This document shows positions 35,898 through 48,725 of a DNA stretch of 64,000 bases, one piece after another (the first letter of the stretch is position 1; every line of letters starts with the position of its first letter). Below the pieces are notes generated by a model. It was not told the DNA's origin. It did not search any database and worked only from the letters and a program-made list of their open reading frames with translations. Position numbers and translations under genes: made by a program. Source of the stretch: Cololabis saira (lineage: Eukaryota > Chordata > Actinopteri > Beloniformes > Belonidae); NCBI RefSeq assembly GCF_033807715.1, contig NC_084587.1:28647017-28711016 (forward strand), in the 5' to 3' direction.

Positions 35898-38800
35898 TTA
35901 TCAGGATAGGATTACCTTTCTGCCTACAGTGAACCTTCTTTTTAAGATAACAGAAAGAATGGTCCCCATCCTTTCTTTTTATCATCGCCTCTGTCAGAGC
36001 TGCCCAAGATATTTCAAGGAAAAGGAAGACTATATAAATGACGTCCAAACCCTGGAGAAATTTGTCACCAGAGGTGGGGGGGGGGGGGCTGAAAGATAAG
36101 AGAGAGGATAGACCAATCAAAAAACAATCTACCAGCTCCCTTTCCTCTGCTGGTATCTTGGGGTTCGAACAACAGAGAAATGGAGGTACAGCCGATGTGC
36201 TGCTCAGTAAGAAGAAGTAATACGATTTCAATAGTCCAGTCTCTAGTAGTTAATGCCAGAAAGATTTAGCCTCTTAGCCCTGAAGAGCACCTCAGGACAG
36301 AGCATCAGAGAGGTTTTCAAGTCTCGGCTAGGCCACAGGGTCTCCAAACTGCAGCTCACTCAAAATCAGAACAGACTGCAGAACAGAGGGCAGAGGTAAA
36401 GAAAGGAGACGGTCAGAATGGGAGGAAAACACATCTATTGAAGCCCTGCCCCATCTCTACCAACCCTTTTGTTATTTCTCCTCTACCCTCCTTTTTTTCA
36501 TTTCACCCTGTGGCATCGCTACCCCCAACCCCCCCTCTCTCTCTCTTCCAGTGTCTATCACCTCATCCTCCTCACCTTCCCTCTTCCCACTCCGCTTTAT
36601 CTTCCTCTCCTTTTCTCAGCACCCACATGGCAATTTCTTCTTGATTTCCAGCGAGTGGTGGTATAGAAGCAGTCGGCATACAAACTAGCTGACTCAAAAC
36701 ACACACACAGCCTGCGTTAATACTGTGTGTGCCGGTTGGCGGTATGAAAAGATGGAGGCAGAGATGGAGACGGATGAGAAGATAAAGAGGAAGGAAAGGA
36801 AAAGTGTTTAGGGAAGGGTAATAAGGAGAAAAATAGAAAGTGTAAGACCTTTTTTTTTTGGAGAGTTTAGTTTGGGATTAGCTCTAACTCTGGCACACTG
36901 GCAACAGCAAGATATGCGTCAGCAAACATTAAGCAGCTCATTCATCATTCACGCTATGAACAAGAGGTATGAGGTCACTGTTTGGTTGTCTCATCATTTC
37001 GAAACAGAATGCTAGGTTAATGAAGCTGGCTCTCAGGAACCTTTATACTTAACTTGAGACCCGAAAGGATTCTTGTTTTCAGGCATCTTTCCACAAAACT
37101 CAGAACATAGACATGTGCCTGGAAACTCGCCAGTGGCGGACTACTTTAAAAGGTTGGTATCAACTCAGCATATAAGAATATGAATTTTCTAGCATGTCAA
37201 GATTTCATTCCCACATCTACACAGGCTTTTTAACCCAGTATAGAATCTCAATAAATTACAATGAACAACTTCTCAGAAAATGTTTCACTGAGATAATCAT
37301 CTTTTATAAAGACGCTAATTGTGAAGAGATGTTTCTCTTAAATATTTAAAAGGCATTTGTTTTGAAAGCCATGTTCTACAACACTTTTCTTTTTTTTTTT
37401 TTTTTTTTGGGGGGGGGGGGGTCATCGTCATTGTCATTCCTGCCCATCTTTGATGTACTTATGACAGAGATTTTTTTCTAATAATCAAAGGATGTTGGCA
37501 CGTATCACTCAGGATAATAGCACATAAGATCGTATGACAATTAACTGCTTCCTCCATTTTCTAACACTTGCCTTCTCTTTGTGCAAGTGTGTAAGTGCTT
37601 GCAAGGCTTTGTGTAAGAGAGTTACAACTTGTAACAATAATTTCCTAATTACAGTTCCCTGGTGTTTGTGCAATCTTCCTGAAATGCTAACTAGCCCCCT
37701 ACAGGGACTGTGGTACATTATTAATCCATGTGCTTGCATGTGTATCCTGGGTTGGAAAGTGTGTGTCTGTAGCACATATGTGTATTCTTGTGGATTCACA
37801 TGTCTTACCTGCATGTGGCTCCACATCACTTTTACCTTATCATAAGTGTTTTGTTTAGTTTTTTTCAGATATGTGCTGCAAATGTGTGTGAGTACTTTCA
37901 CTGCTCTGAATAATGTGTCATATGTCAAATTTGCAAAGAGGACGTCAGTCTGACCCCCTCCTTCTACGGCAGGCACTAGCTGTTTTGCAAAGGTTGCATA
38001 CATGTCACTTTAACGTAAAAACTGTAAAAAAAAAAAATAAAAAAAAAATGCTAATGTTCAAAAAAACAACGGACAACAGATCCTGCATACTTACATCATC
38101 TTTGTTCATAAAACTCTTCATTCAAACTTCAGGAAACAACATTTTTTGAAACATTCTTTTAATGCTCTGAGATTAATTTGCACATGTCAGTTCTCACTTG
38201 CAAGGAGTTCCATCATACTTCACCACTCTAGCATCTCTAGAGTTATTACTCTGGTTTATTTGTGCTGAAATACAACTGTCATGCAAGAAACAGATTTTTT
38301 TTTTAAAAGACCATTTCTTAATAACAGTATAACAATGCCTTTTGACCCACACTCTGCCAAATAAAAGGTGTCACGTTAACTATGCATGCAGATTTTCCAG
38401 CACACCTGGGGCAACTCTTTTTCAAGAAAAATCAACATGATGACAAGAGTTACTGAAGTGCACCAGCATGTTTAGTATGGAGAGCAAGATTCTTTTGAAA
38501 TATGGATGGCTTTGACAAATAACTCACAAAACCATAGCGTTAGATTTCGATGGATACACGCTACATGTTGCTCCATTACACTAGCAGCCAAAGAGGTGAA
38601 AAATCTTGTAAATGGATGGGTGAGTGAGGAGGGCCTTCCTTTATGCAGCAGCGCTTCTTAAGTATTCCTAAAGAACATGCCCCACAGTGATGCCTCCAGG
38701 TACAAAGATTGTACCAAGGATGGATAACTCTCTCTTGGGGTTACAGTAAATGGTATGGAAAGAAAGAAAAAGAAAATAAAGGTCTTCACAACTTTGGGTC

Positions 38801-40998
38801 AAGGTTGAAAGCAATACGAGACAACAATGACAAGACAGCACAGATGTTAAACCCATCACCTTATGGGTGATGCTGGCAATTCCTCTCCACTAAAGTTGTC
38901 ACTTTTCATTACAACTGATTTTTAAATGTTTCCACCCCCCTTATTACAGATGTAACCATAAGACTCCCACCGACACTGACACTTCTGCTGCTGCAGCACA
39001 AAAAGCTTTCACCCTGTGGCCACTTGCAATGAGATGTTACGCACTTTTATTGAGTGACATTTTCAGTGCTTAAAAATCATAAGGTTTAAAATGCCCCTGT
39101 ATTTGAGCCCTATCAGGAAGGCTCCCACTTTGGTGGAAAATAAGTATTTTGTAACAGTCCATTTCTTTAATATTTCACTGCTGCAACATACTGCAGTAGT
39201 AGTGCAGGAAAGTAAAATAAGCAACCATTGAAATAGTAAGCAATAAAAAGATAACCTGTGACATTAATGTGGCACAGGATGTCAACCCTGAAACCCAGCT
39301 ATCAATCATTTCTCAACACCAAAGTCCTAAAATTAGTTGTTGATGCAGTTACACTATACTGGAGCCACTTCATGCCTATTTATGGTGGTAAGAGTTAGGT
39401 CCTTTTCCCCTCTCGCCCTTCCTTTAAATCTTTCTATCTTTTACTCTCTTTCTCTCTCTCTCTTTTTGGCACTCAGCCAACAATAGGAGTCACTCAGTGG
39501 AAAAACTCTGTTAGTAGTCCATGCCCTGTGGGACAAAATGGCAACAACATCCGTAACAACAGATAGTGGGGCAGCCAAAATTTTAACTGGCTGAGTGACT
39601 TTGTGTGTAACACATGCACCCAGTCAGCTGCTGTGTTTGAACTGCTCAGTAAGGCAGTTTTTAGCGGGCATGGAGGTTGGTTGCACAGTTAACATTTGAT
39701 TGGGTAGTGCTTTTATATTTCTGTCAAAGTTGTAATATAAATGGTTTAGTAACCTTTGGGAAAATCATGAGCTCCCTTAAGAGCTCTGCTGCTCCTCATT
39801 CCTACAAGTGAAACTTGACTGGAAAGATGAATGCCATTCTTCCATAGGATATTTCCCTTTTGATGTTTTTGTGATGGCAGCAAAAGGCGCCAATGTGTCT
39901 CCTTTAGGTGTTACATTTATTTGAAGTCTGGTAACTGTGAACGCCACAGCATATGATTCACTTAATTTCCATGCTCATTAAACCAGTCACAGAGCCCTTG
40001 TGCCCTCTAAGGAAGAATTCTCATTCATTATGTTTTTCCACTGGCTAACTTTTTTTTCTCCTTTAAGGGAACACTACATATTTTCATTTTGTAGTGACAT
40101 TTCAAGAGGTAGCCTATACAATAGCTTGAGAGAAAAAATATTCCACAATACCTTCCATGGGGTCTGAAGTAGCTTTGAAAATAATGAAAAATAACATTTC
40201 ATTGAAATATTAGCAATTACGGATGAGCTGCTTCTTCTTTCTTCTATTCTGTCCAGATCCTTTAATTTTTCCTTTTACATTTTCTCATATTTTAGCACTA
40301 ACTGCGAATGCAGAGTGAAGTATTTAGTCTGATTGATGCATTGAAGTTGTGCCTACTGAAGTCTTTCTGAAGATTTTAGGTATGGTAAACGTGCAAGGAT
40401 ATAGAAATGAACTACTATTTCAACAGGGAGCGTGTGCTGTCGCTGTCCAGGGTGCTGAACAAGCCTCAGTTGAATCCTGGTTATGAGGGCTCCCTTACCG
40501 CAGCCTGTCCCGGGACAAACACTAGGCTACAATCATAACAAGTTGGGGGCTTAAATGTGATCAGAATATGGCTTATGTCAGACCCAGCATAAAAATCTGG
40601 ACGGTCTGTAGTCAAATCTGCTTACTTGTGAGTTGTTTAGAAGCTGAACCCCTGCACACATTCCGCAAGAGCCGATCGTGTAAATCTAGATCTATGTATT
40701 TGCACCCGCATTATCAATGCACATACGCTCTTGAAGATAAGACAGATAAGATATGACAATCTTTCTGGGGATATACGTGACCAGCTAATTCGCTCCATTC
40801 ATCGTGACTATGCACGTATACAGACAGACACAAACACACACACAAAAAACTGAAAATTAGATTGATTCGGGAAAGCAGAACTGCTTGCATATTTCAAAGT
40901 TGCCTACGCAATAGTCCTTCCATCACAAGGCAAGGCGTGGGAAATTAAACCAAAGGTCTGTGCGCAATCTGCTGATGTTCACTGGAGGTTTTCACTTT
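35898..40998. other. Transposon-poor region, no gene recognised
   Basis: About 5 kb in which I saw no transposon terminus or LINE/SINE signal. It includes a pyrimidine-rich stretch (36470-36620) and a poly-T/poly-G tract (37390-37421). The minus-strand frame at 37509-38003 (164 codons) has no recognised domain. The low repeat load makes it a reasonable place to expect introns or regulatory DNA, for example of the candidate minus-strand gene starting near 41.4 kb. Confidence 0.4.
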
Positions 40999-41000
40999 AC

Positions 41001-41440
41001 CTGATCCAGATGCCAACATGGGAGAAGATGTCGCTCCTCAACACAACGCTCCGGTCGTTACCTCTGGCAGTATGTTGATGTTTGAGGGCTTTTTTTTTTT
41101 TTCTTCTTTTCCTGTCTCTTTTTGTCCGTCAGGGATGTGTCCCTGCTCTCTCCTGCCTTCCCTGTGGTCTCCGAGGAGAGCTGTGACCGGAACAGATTCG
41201 GCGGTCACAGCACATCGACCCCGCGTCAAGATTTTTGGATGCAGAACGGCGCTCTGTGTGATGAGCTTCCTCCTCCTCGCCGCTGTCTCCTTCCTTCTCC
41301 GTTTCTCTCCGCTCAGTTTGTGCCTCTCACACTGCGTCAGGCTCCATCCACACCCCCCACCGCTCTCATTCTCTCTCTCCTTCCCTCGGTTTCAACGCCT
41401 TCGACTGGACCTCTCCCGCGCACACGTGTGCGCAGATGCT
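41001..41440 (-). promoter_or_regulatory. Candidate promoter and first exon (minus strand) with splice donor
   Basis: The block is GC- and CpG-richer than its surroundings. On the minus strand it reads as purine-rich 5' untranslated sequence (gagagagaatgagagcgg, gaaggagacagcggcgagg). It ends with ATGTTGGCATCTGGATCAG followed by GTAAAG at 41000, a good splice donor. This is the look of a vertebrate housekeeping or neuronal first exon. The ATG at 41019 would start M-L-A-S-G-S before the splice, or the exon may be non-coding. No gene can be named. A chance GC-rich patch is possible. Confidence 0.35.
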
Positions 41441-42090
41441 GATTAATTCGCTGGAATTCACTTTCTCTCTCTTTCTCCGCCTCTTCCTTTCTTTTCTGTC
41501 TTCCTTTTTCTATAGCACCACACTCAAATCACCTCTGAACTGGAGCGAACAGCAGCCAGCTGTTCCGTCAGAACAGATAGGGGGCTTGAACGGCTGCAGA
41601 CACTTGGGTAGATGGTTTCCGAGTGGAGTGAGGGAGACCTTCATCAAACTCAATCTGGGAAACTTTTTTTTTTTTCCACGAAATTGCACAACATCCAGGC
41701 ACATGTAATTCTTTGGGGGAACTGTCATGCAGCTGTGAAATATACGCTACTTTGGCAGTGATATATTGTGTAATATTACAACATATTACAAAAAAGAGAT
41801 GTACATCAATTACATCAAAGAGAAATATGGAATAGTTGTGACAACGACCTAAAAATGTGCAGTTATATCTACAAGTTTAAGAAAATGTTTAAAGAAAATA
41901 TTGTAAATAAATATAAAACACTAAAACATACACATACTAATACATACACAACAAATATCAAGCCTTTGTTTATTTTACAGAAGAGAGCAGTAAGGATCAT
42001 ACATAAAAAGGAGGCAAGAGAACACACCAATGGACTTTTTATCAATGCAGGATTAATTAAATTTAAAGATATTATTGAGTTACAGACTTT

Positions 42091-43510
42091 GGCCGGGTTT
42101 CCCAGATCCAACCTCTCTTAAGGATTTAAGAGAGGTTCAAAGAAGGTTTGAACTAAGAGAGAACCCTAAGATACGGGTGTTTCCCAGATGACTTCTTAAC
42201 ACCGTCCTTTAGTTTCGCTCTTTCAGAAGCTCTTTGGAGCAGCTGTCCGGTTCTGAAACCAAATGAATCGATGCCAGGCAAATCGATCACCGATCACTAT
42301 CAGCGCATTTTCACACGCAGCACTGCTACCTAACGCACTAATTCACTGCTGCCTGTGCGTTATAATAAAAAATTAAGATGATAAATATAATTCAATGACC
42401 CTTTTTCATCCAAACGGTGCGTTACTCCGTTATTTCTGGCTACAGTGAGGCTTTTTTTCCCCACACGCAGAAACCGGGAGGAAACGGGGTGGGCGTTTGT
42501 GTGTGTTCAAAAACATGAGCCAAGAGAAGGCGAGTTTCGCAAATCGCAACGTGGAATTACAGCAATCCCTGGTTTTTCGCAGGGGTTATGTTCCAAAAAG
42601 AACCCGTGATAAGTGAAATTCTTTTTACAATTATAGAGCGCTTCAGATTGCAGAGATCAGCCCCGCCTCGCACGTATTCCTCCTCTTCTGAGACGCTGCA
42701 TCCCGACTCGCGCTGCAGCGTCTTTTTATCCTAAACCCCGCGGTGCAGGTTTTTTCAAGAGAAGAAAATAGTTATGGGTCGTTGTCTTCGCTCTTTTTTC
42801 TTCTGGGCAAAAAGATTCTTTAATATAAACCGACACCATTGATTATATTTGAGACTGTAATGAACGATTCATCAAAGGCTCCTGTTCTTCAGCTGCTGCT
42901 TCCCTGTCATCACACGTAGAGGTGCTCGGGCTCAGGCACGGCGCAGGTGTCCCGGTCTGACAGCCCGGTCCGACACGTCCAGGGGACTGAAGTGCTGACG
43001 CACGAATGCGTTCATAAAAACAGTTCTGCTTCGCGCGGCGACGCGGTTGATTTGCAGCGAGAATATGCTGTATAGCAGCCAAATTATCAAATAAATGATA
43101 TTCATGATGATCGTTTTATTTGTGCGTAAAGCATAAAGCATATACAGGAACACACTTGTTATTCCTTATTTTTCTTTTTTTTTTTTTCCTTTGCTGTCAC
43201 CAATAAATGCTAAACAATATAAATCTAAAGTATAAAATAGATCAAAATTTGTGCGGGGTGCATTGTTTTAATATCTCATTGCTTGGTGTGATATTGATTT
43301 GCCTGACGCGGCTGGATCTGTGAGTCTTTGTTCACTAAGATGGTTGTAAAGACTGGGTCAGCAGCATCTTTCATTTCCTTCTTAATGAAAGAGATACTTA
43401 AGCTAAGAGCAACTCTGGGAAACGCGATTTTCTTTCACAGGCTCCTTAAGAAGGTTTGAAAGAAGTCTTTCGCTGTTAAGAACTACTTAACTGATCTGGG
43501 AAACCCGGCC
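42091..43510. mobile_element. PIF/Harbinger-like element, TTT TSD
   Basis: Termini GGCCGGGTTTCCCAGATC (left) and GGCCGGGTTTCCCAGATC (right, reversed) match. Subterminal 'cttaag'/'aagaggtt' motifs also recur inverted. TTT flanks (42088-42090, 43511-43513), a 3-bp duplication as for Harbinger. Minus-strand frames around 42843-43153 (AANQPRRRAKQNCFYERI in one frame, SPLDVSDRAV in the next) vaguely recall the N-terminus of HARBI1 nucleases with a frameshift, at low certainty. Confidence 0.78.
42565..42650. mobile_element. Possible Tc1/mariner-Tigger-like fragment
   Basis: The phrase 'gcaggggttatgttccaaaa' with 'acccgtgataagtgaaattc' resembles ends of Tigger-like repeats. It sits inside the Harbinger-like element. 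One end only; assignment from memory of the repeat style. Confidence 0.25.
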
Positions 43511-44060
43511 TTTATTGGTTATGTTCAAGGCAAAAAGCAGAATATTGCCTGAAAATATACAACGTTTTTTTGTGTTTAGTTTAGAAGATAAGAACCATAG
43601 GAGGAAATTTGATTTTAAACATCCGTTTGCACGCACCACTTTAAAACAAATGTGTATTTCAGTATGTGGTGTAAAATTATGGAACTCCTTAACAACTGAT
43701 TTAAAGGATTGTAAAAATATTCACCAGTTCAAGAAATTGTATAAAACCACACAATTAGACAATATGAATTTAACGGGTAAAATATATTTTGTTGTTTTTG
43801 TTTTTATATTGTTGGTGAGTTAGTGTGTATGTTTTCTTATTTTTTTGTTTTGTTTTTTCATTATTTCTTTTTTTTGGTATTATATAAGTAGTGATTGTTG
43901 AACAGACGGACAGACCATCTTCATATGAATTGTTTTATTTTTTTGAGAAAGGGGCTTGGCATATAAGGCTTTCTTCCTCTTGCCCCTTTTCCATCATGGA
44001 ATGGAACATATGTGAACTATTTCCATGATATGGAATAAATAAAAATTAAATGAAATAACT

Positions 44061-45526
44061 ATAAAGTATATTATCAAAAACATTCTAGAATGTGAAACGT
44101 CAATTTTATATTTTGTCTTATTTATTTTTTGTCTTCTTTATGCATTGTTTGTTTCCACGGATTAATGCTAATGTTTCAGATTTAAACTGATCACAAGAGA
44201 AAAAGGGTATGCACTATAAGCTATGGCTTCAGCCTACACTTTTTCGGCAAAAGCAATGTTTATGTTACTTTTTTTCATTTGGTTTTGTAAAAGAACTTGT
44301 ACAAGACCAAAATAAGGACAATTCATTCATTCAAATGAAGCTGTGTTTCTTCTCCATCTGCTGGTGGATCCAGCAGGTCTCTGCTCCTGCGGGCAGAGCT
44401 TCTGGACGGCTGAGCAGTTCACTGCTTTTTGTGGTTGGCTGTTTGCCTAGATGCACTATGGGGCAAGGTAATGTCCTGCCAGCAGACATGGCCAGATTAA
44501 CTGACTCTTTAGCAGTCAACCGCACACGCATCCAGTCAGAAATGGAACTGGATGAGGAGTTTTCCTACAGTGTGTGGCCTACAGCAGCAGAAGGTTTTTT
44601 TTATGTAGCCTTTATTCTCTAAAAGACAATTTAATCCAGGTTGAGCAGCAATACCATGATTTTTGATTGGGAAGTGGTCAAATGTAGTCTAACTGTAAAA
44701 AAAAAAAAAGAAAAGAAAAACTAAATCAGAGAAATTGTCCTTTTTTGCATTTTCACAACGAGAGTAGAGGTTTCACAAATCACCAACCCTGTTTTTCTGA
44801 ATGTTTTACGATCAATGAGATATCAGAGTTTCTTCCTGGATTATCCAGTTTAGATATTGTAGTTTCATTTTTTTTTTTCTTTTTTACTTTGACCTTGTCT
44901 GAGGTGGTCTCAATGCTTTTAAAAACTATGGAATGGCAAAAGGTGGAACTCAGCATCAGGTGGTCATAATGTAGTGACTAATGGGTGTGTTTGTACAACA
45001 TGAAATCACCTAAATACATTGTAGAAGCTAAGCCAACGCTTTAAGCCACTGGGGTGTATCTCGACGGAAAACCTTTTTGACGCGCTTACTTTTCATATGC
45101 CAGGTGCATGATGAATGAATGTCCACTTACACTGTCTTTGCGATGCACAATATACATTTATTTGTCACTCACATAATCCAGTTTTTGCAAGTTACAGACA
45201 TACTCCAGCCCGGTACGGTATGACATTCCGTGCGTACGTGCGTGCGTGTGGTCAAAAACTGTTTCCTCCTGCCAGTTGGAAACACACTGGTCAGCCAACA
45301 AAGGTTCATAGACTAAATACGTTTCAGCGTCACACTGAAACCAATCAGCACCTTGTAATCTGCTCTTACATTGAATGATGAGTTTGCCAATGCTTAAGCC
45401 AAAATCAACCTGATGAATTGATTAGGCCTAAAGTGCTTTGGTTTATATCAGTCAAATTCATGGAAATATAAGTAATACTGTATAAATCAAGCATTTTGCA
45501 TCAATATGGTTGTCGAGGCTCACATT
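44061..45526. other. No gene recognised; possible LINE 3' scrap
   Basis: The stretch 44190-44290 (gcactataagctatggcttc) looks like 3' untranslated sequence of a LINE. The 137-codon frame 44209-44622 spans it and has no known domain. Confidence 0.35.
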
Positions 45527-45908
45527 TGTTACGGTTTCGAAACCGCCTCCTCCACATTCTGCGCACTATCCATTGCGCCATCGCTCTGTCGCTCAGACAC
45601 TCAGGATCGAGTTTCCTTCCTGGTAGTGAGCTGGCTGAGTGTGGGCACTGCACACCTGCATCCATTTACCAATCAACACTAGTCTTCAAGTAACCTGCCT
45701 TCCTTCCACTCCCTGCCAGATCATCCCATAGAATCACCTGAGCTGCAGTGTCTACCTTTCACCACTGGGCTGGATTGTTTGTTTGACCACCGACCTACAC
45801 AATCCTCGATTGTAACTACTCTTCCCGATTTTTCTGGACAATCAAAATGCCTAGCAGGGCATTAATCCATTCCTGTCTCCTGAGTGTTGCATTGGAGTTC
45901 AGAACACA
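45527..45908 (+). mobile_element. Possible solo LTR (Gypsy-like)
   Basis: Starts TGTTACGGTTTCGAAACC and ends GTTCAGAACACA, with the inner phrases 'ctgaccaccgacct'-like and 'gtctcctgagtgttgcattg' that recall fish Gypsy LTRs. No target duplication or internal coding region was found, so ends are uncertain. Confidence 0.35.
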
Positions 45909-46217
45909 ACCCAACCTTAACAACATTGGTATGACTCCTATAATGCTTGGTTGAATAATTGGGAATTAGGAGGCTGTGAAGCTGATTAGATCGGAAAGGG
46001 GAAAAAAGAGAGTTTATCAAAATACATAAATCTGTCCTTCTGTCTGTATTATGGAAACGGTGCAACTGCAGACATCTGGCATGAACACGCATATGTCTTA
46101 AGTAACTTAACATTTATGTGACCGATCTCTCTAAAAGTGAAGAATGGACAAGTGATCTACATATCAGAGATATAAAAAAAATCATTTTGAGTGACTGACC
46201 AGTTTATAAAAAAAGAC

Positions 46218-46860
46218 AAGGCAAATAGTTTCTATTGCACATTTCATGTACAAGAAAATTCAAAGTGCTTTACATAAAGATTTTTAAAAATGCATTACAA
46301 AGTAAAAGAGTTTAGAAAGCAGACATTGAAGACAGACAGACATAATTAAACAAATGAGATTCAAGAATTAAAAAAATATAGTGTAATATAGTAGATTACT
46401 GAAATGCAGCAGTAAATAAAAAGGCTTGAAGCTTGACTTAAAGCAATTGAGTTTCAGCAGCCCTGATGCATTTTGGGAGTTTTTTCCAAAGGTGGGAAGC
46501 ATAAAGCTGAATGCAGCCTCACTCTGTTTGGTTTGGACACTGGGTACAGAAAGTAGGCATGGCCCTTACGACCTGAGGGTTCTGGTTGGTTCATAATGGA
46601 CCGGGAGATCAGAGATGTATTTTGACCCTATACCATTCAGAGATTTATAAACCAACAGCAGGATTTTCAAATCTATTCTGTGACAAACAGGAAGCCAGTG
46701 TAAAGATTTAAGAACTGGAATTATATGGTCCACTCTCTTGGTCTTTGTGAGGACTACTTTTAGGACTAGTAAAAGGACAGCAACATTCTGAACTAATTGA
46801 ACCCGTGAGAACAGTGTTACAGTAGTCCAGTCTACTGAAGATAAAAGCGTGGACAAGTTG
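46218..46860 (-). pseudogene. L2 LINE ORF2 C-terminus and 3' end (minus strand)
   Basis: The minus-strand frame ending near 46566 reads VLTKTKRVDHIIPVLKSLHW, LPVCHRIDLKILLLVYKSLN and YISDLPVHYEPTRTLRS, the L2 C-terminal region. Downstream (to 46218) the frame decays into the L2 3' end, with 'aaagcactttgaattttctt' on the minus strand. It is 5'-truncated and frameshifted after the EPTRTLRS segment. Confidence 0.85.
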
Positions 46861-47674
46861 GCTATTGGTTTTTGGTTTTATTACTTGAAGCTGAGTGCTG
46901 ACATTTCATTCTCCAAAAGCTCCAAACACTATTATTTCTGTTTAGTCTTCATTTAATGATACAGTATGTTGAGCCGCATATCATTGCTCTGTTGCTGGTT
47001 GTCTCAGTGGTGTTCAGAAAACAATGTGGCCTTTATTAACAATTTGTAGACGTTTTGGGGAAAGCCTGGTCTGATGTGGCAGCATTCATCCCACCCACGA
47101 TGGTGCAGCTCTTATTTCTGGAGATTTGCCTGATATTATTAGACACGCCCCCTGACATTCCAGGGTCCAGGCCAGGATGCAGAGCTGCAGTCTTATATGC
47201 TCCTTTGCTGCTTCTCAAGGACTACCAGCCACTAACAAAAATATAGGAATACATTATGTAATTATGTAATGCAATATGTAATGCGATTCTAATAAGGTGC
47301 CAAACAAAATAGAATTGGTGTTGATTCCCCGCCCTCCAAAAGTTCACCAAGCGTGGCGTGATAGAGGCGTTAATCAAAATAACCTTGTAAAAATAAACAC
47401 ATTTATTTGGCATTTGGCATTTTGGCATTTAGTGCCAAATAAAGACTGAAAAGTTAGATGCGGACTACTAAATATACGATCTTTAAGCTCCAAGTCTCTA
47501 TTGGTAAAAAATCTAGATGCCAAGACCAGAGGGCAGTTTCCTAGAACCAGGATAGAGGATTAAGCCAGATTTTCCTGATATCCTGCATTCGGTTTTACAA
47601 AAGCAGTAGGACATAAATTACCATGGCGATATATACTGTGCTGTTAGCCTGGTCTGGAGCAGGCTAAAAGCCAG

Positions 47675-48241
47675 ACAAGGCAAGGCAAGTTTATTTGTAT
47701 AGCACAATTCACCACAAGGTAATTCAAAGCGCTTTACATAAACATTAAAAGCAGCAAGACACAATTAAACAGTAAATAACAAATAAAAGGATAAGAAAAG
47801 AGGTAAAATAATAAAAACCACAAGTTGTTAAAAAGTAAGGGCAGTAGAGTACAGCAGGTAAGTATTTAATTTAAGAGTACGCTTCAGTAAACAGTGATGT
47901 TTTTAGCCCTGATTTAAAGGAGCTGACAGTTGGAGCAGACCTCAGGTCTACAGGAAGTTTGTTCCACCGGTGAGGAGCAGAATAACTGAACGCTGCCTCA
48001 CCTTGCTTGGTTCTGGTTCTTGGGAACCACAACAAACCAGATCCAGATGAACCTCAGGGGTCTGGGAGCTTCATAGGAACTAACAGATCAACCATGTATT
48101 TTGGTCCAAGACCATTCAGTTCTTTGTAGACCAGCAGTAAGATTTTAAACTCTGTCTTTTGACTCACTGGAAGCCAGTGTAGCGATTTCATGACCGGTGT
48201 AATATGATCCAATTTCCTGGTGTTTGTAAGGCTTAGTTAAG
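47675..48241 (-). mobile_element. L2 LINE 3' fragment nested in the Harbinger (minus strand)
   Basis: The reverse strand reads VTPVMKSLHWLPVSQKTEFK-like sequence through stops, then the L2 3' end 'aaagcgctttgaattacctt' and 'tacaaataaacttgccttgc'. 5'-truncated near 48241. It lies inside the 47530-49857 element, so it was inserted after the Harbinger. Confidence 0.75.
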
Positions 48242-48373
48242 CCTGGTGCCTCATCTGCTCAGTCAGCGGTCACCCTGATCAGAATCCAATGTGTTCTGTT
48301 TGTGAATCTGTTTTCTTATCCATCTATTTTGGAGTTGTTGTTTTTTTTTAAGTCAAATTTTTGGCATTTTTGA

Positions 48374-48725
48374 ATGACGTCGATGAAGCACTGATATTGA
48401 GAAGGGCTTTCAGATGAGGAGTGTTTTGGGACAGGTTCGACCCATTGACTGTTCCCAACAATTACCTTCATGAGCGCTTCCGCTTTTTCGGGGATGCCAT
48501 CCGCTACCTGTGCAGACTATTGGGCCTTAAAATTCAGCACCGCACCGAGCAGCTCTCACCGTTACACAGATGACCTCTGTTGGGCTCAAATATTTCCAAT
48601 TGCTGTATGAAGTCGTGGATGCTGAAAATCTTAGCAAAGCCACTATTTGCCACACCATCAGAAGAGTGTATTTGGCACTAAAAGAATATATGCAAATCTT
48701 CATAACTTTCCCGCTCACATTGAAT
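48374..48725 (+). pseudogene. HARBI1-like nuclease (Harbinger transposase) N-terminal remnant
   Basis: The frame reads VFWDRFDPLTVPNNYLHERF, RFFGDAIRYLCRLLG, a TGA, then after a frame change DAENLSKATICHTIRRVYLA and LKEYMQIFITFP. This matches the order in HARBI1-type nucleases: a 'DR-x-DPL ... RFRF' region, an 'I-x-x-L-C' helix, then the helix-turn-helix 'LSKATICxxIRRVxLAL'. The DDE catalytic part that should follow (near 48780-49150) is not recognisable, and two breaks are visible. It is therefore a dead copy of the transposase of the surrounding Harbinger. Confidence 0.75.

Larger units (their letters stand above)
41930..44060 (+). pseudogene. Non-LTR reverse transcriptase C-terminus, split by a Harbinger element
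   Basis: Left part: NIKPLFILQKRAVRIIHK, then LIKFKDIIELQT. Right part (from 43511): LVMFKAKSRILPENIQRFF and TLKQMCISVCGVKLWNSL. Together they form the C-terminal domain of a CR1/L2/Rex1-type LINE ORF2. The frame continues across the insert when one TTT copy is removed, ELQT-L-LVMFKAK. A 3' untranslated region with 'cttgccccttttccatcat' and an AATAAA-rich tail ends near 44060. It was probably intact in this region when the Harbinger inserted, since few stops are seen. Confidence 0.8.

Noticed and set aside
35398..36231. 277-codon minus-strand open frame, the longest in the window
   Set aside because: It is held open by the (AAT)n/(ATT)n tract that translates to poly-Leu. No domain on either side of the repeat.
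37509..38003. 164-codon minus-strand frame in a repeat-poor area
   Set aside because: No recognisable domain, a shorter frame overlaps it on the other strand, and there is no promoter or splice context. Probably chance, though conservation would be worth checking.
44209..44622. 137-codon plus-strand frame
   Set aside because: Begins in LINE-like 3' untranslated sequence and has no domain; composition suggests chance.
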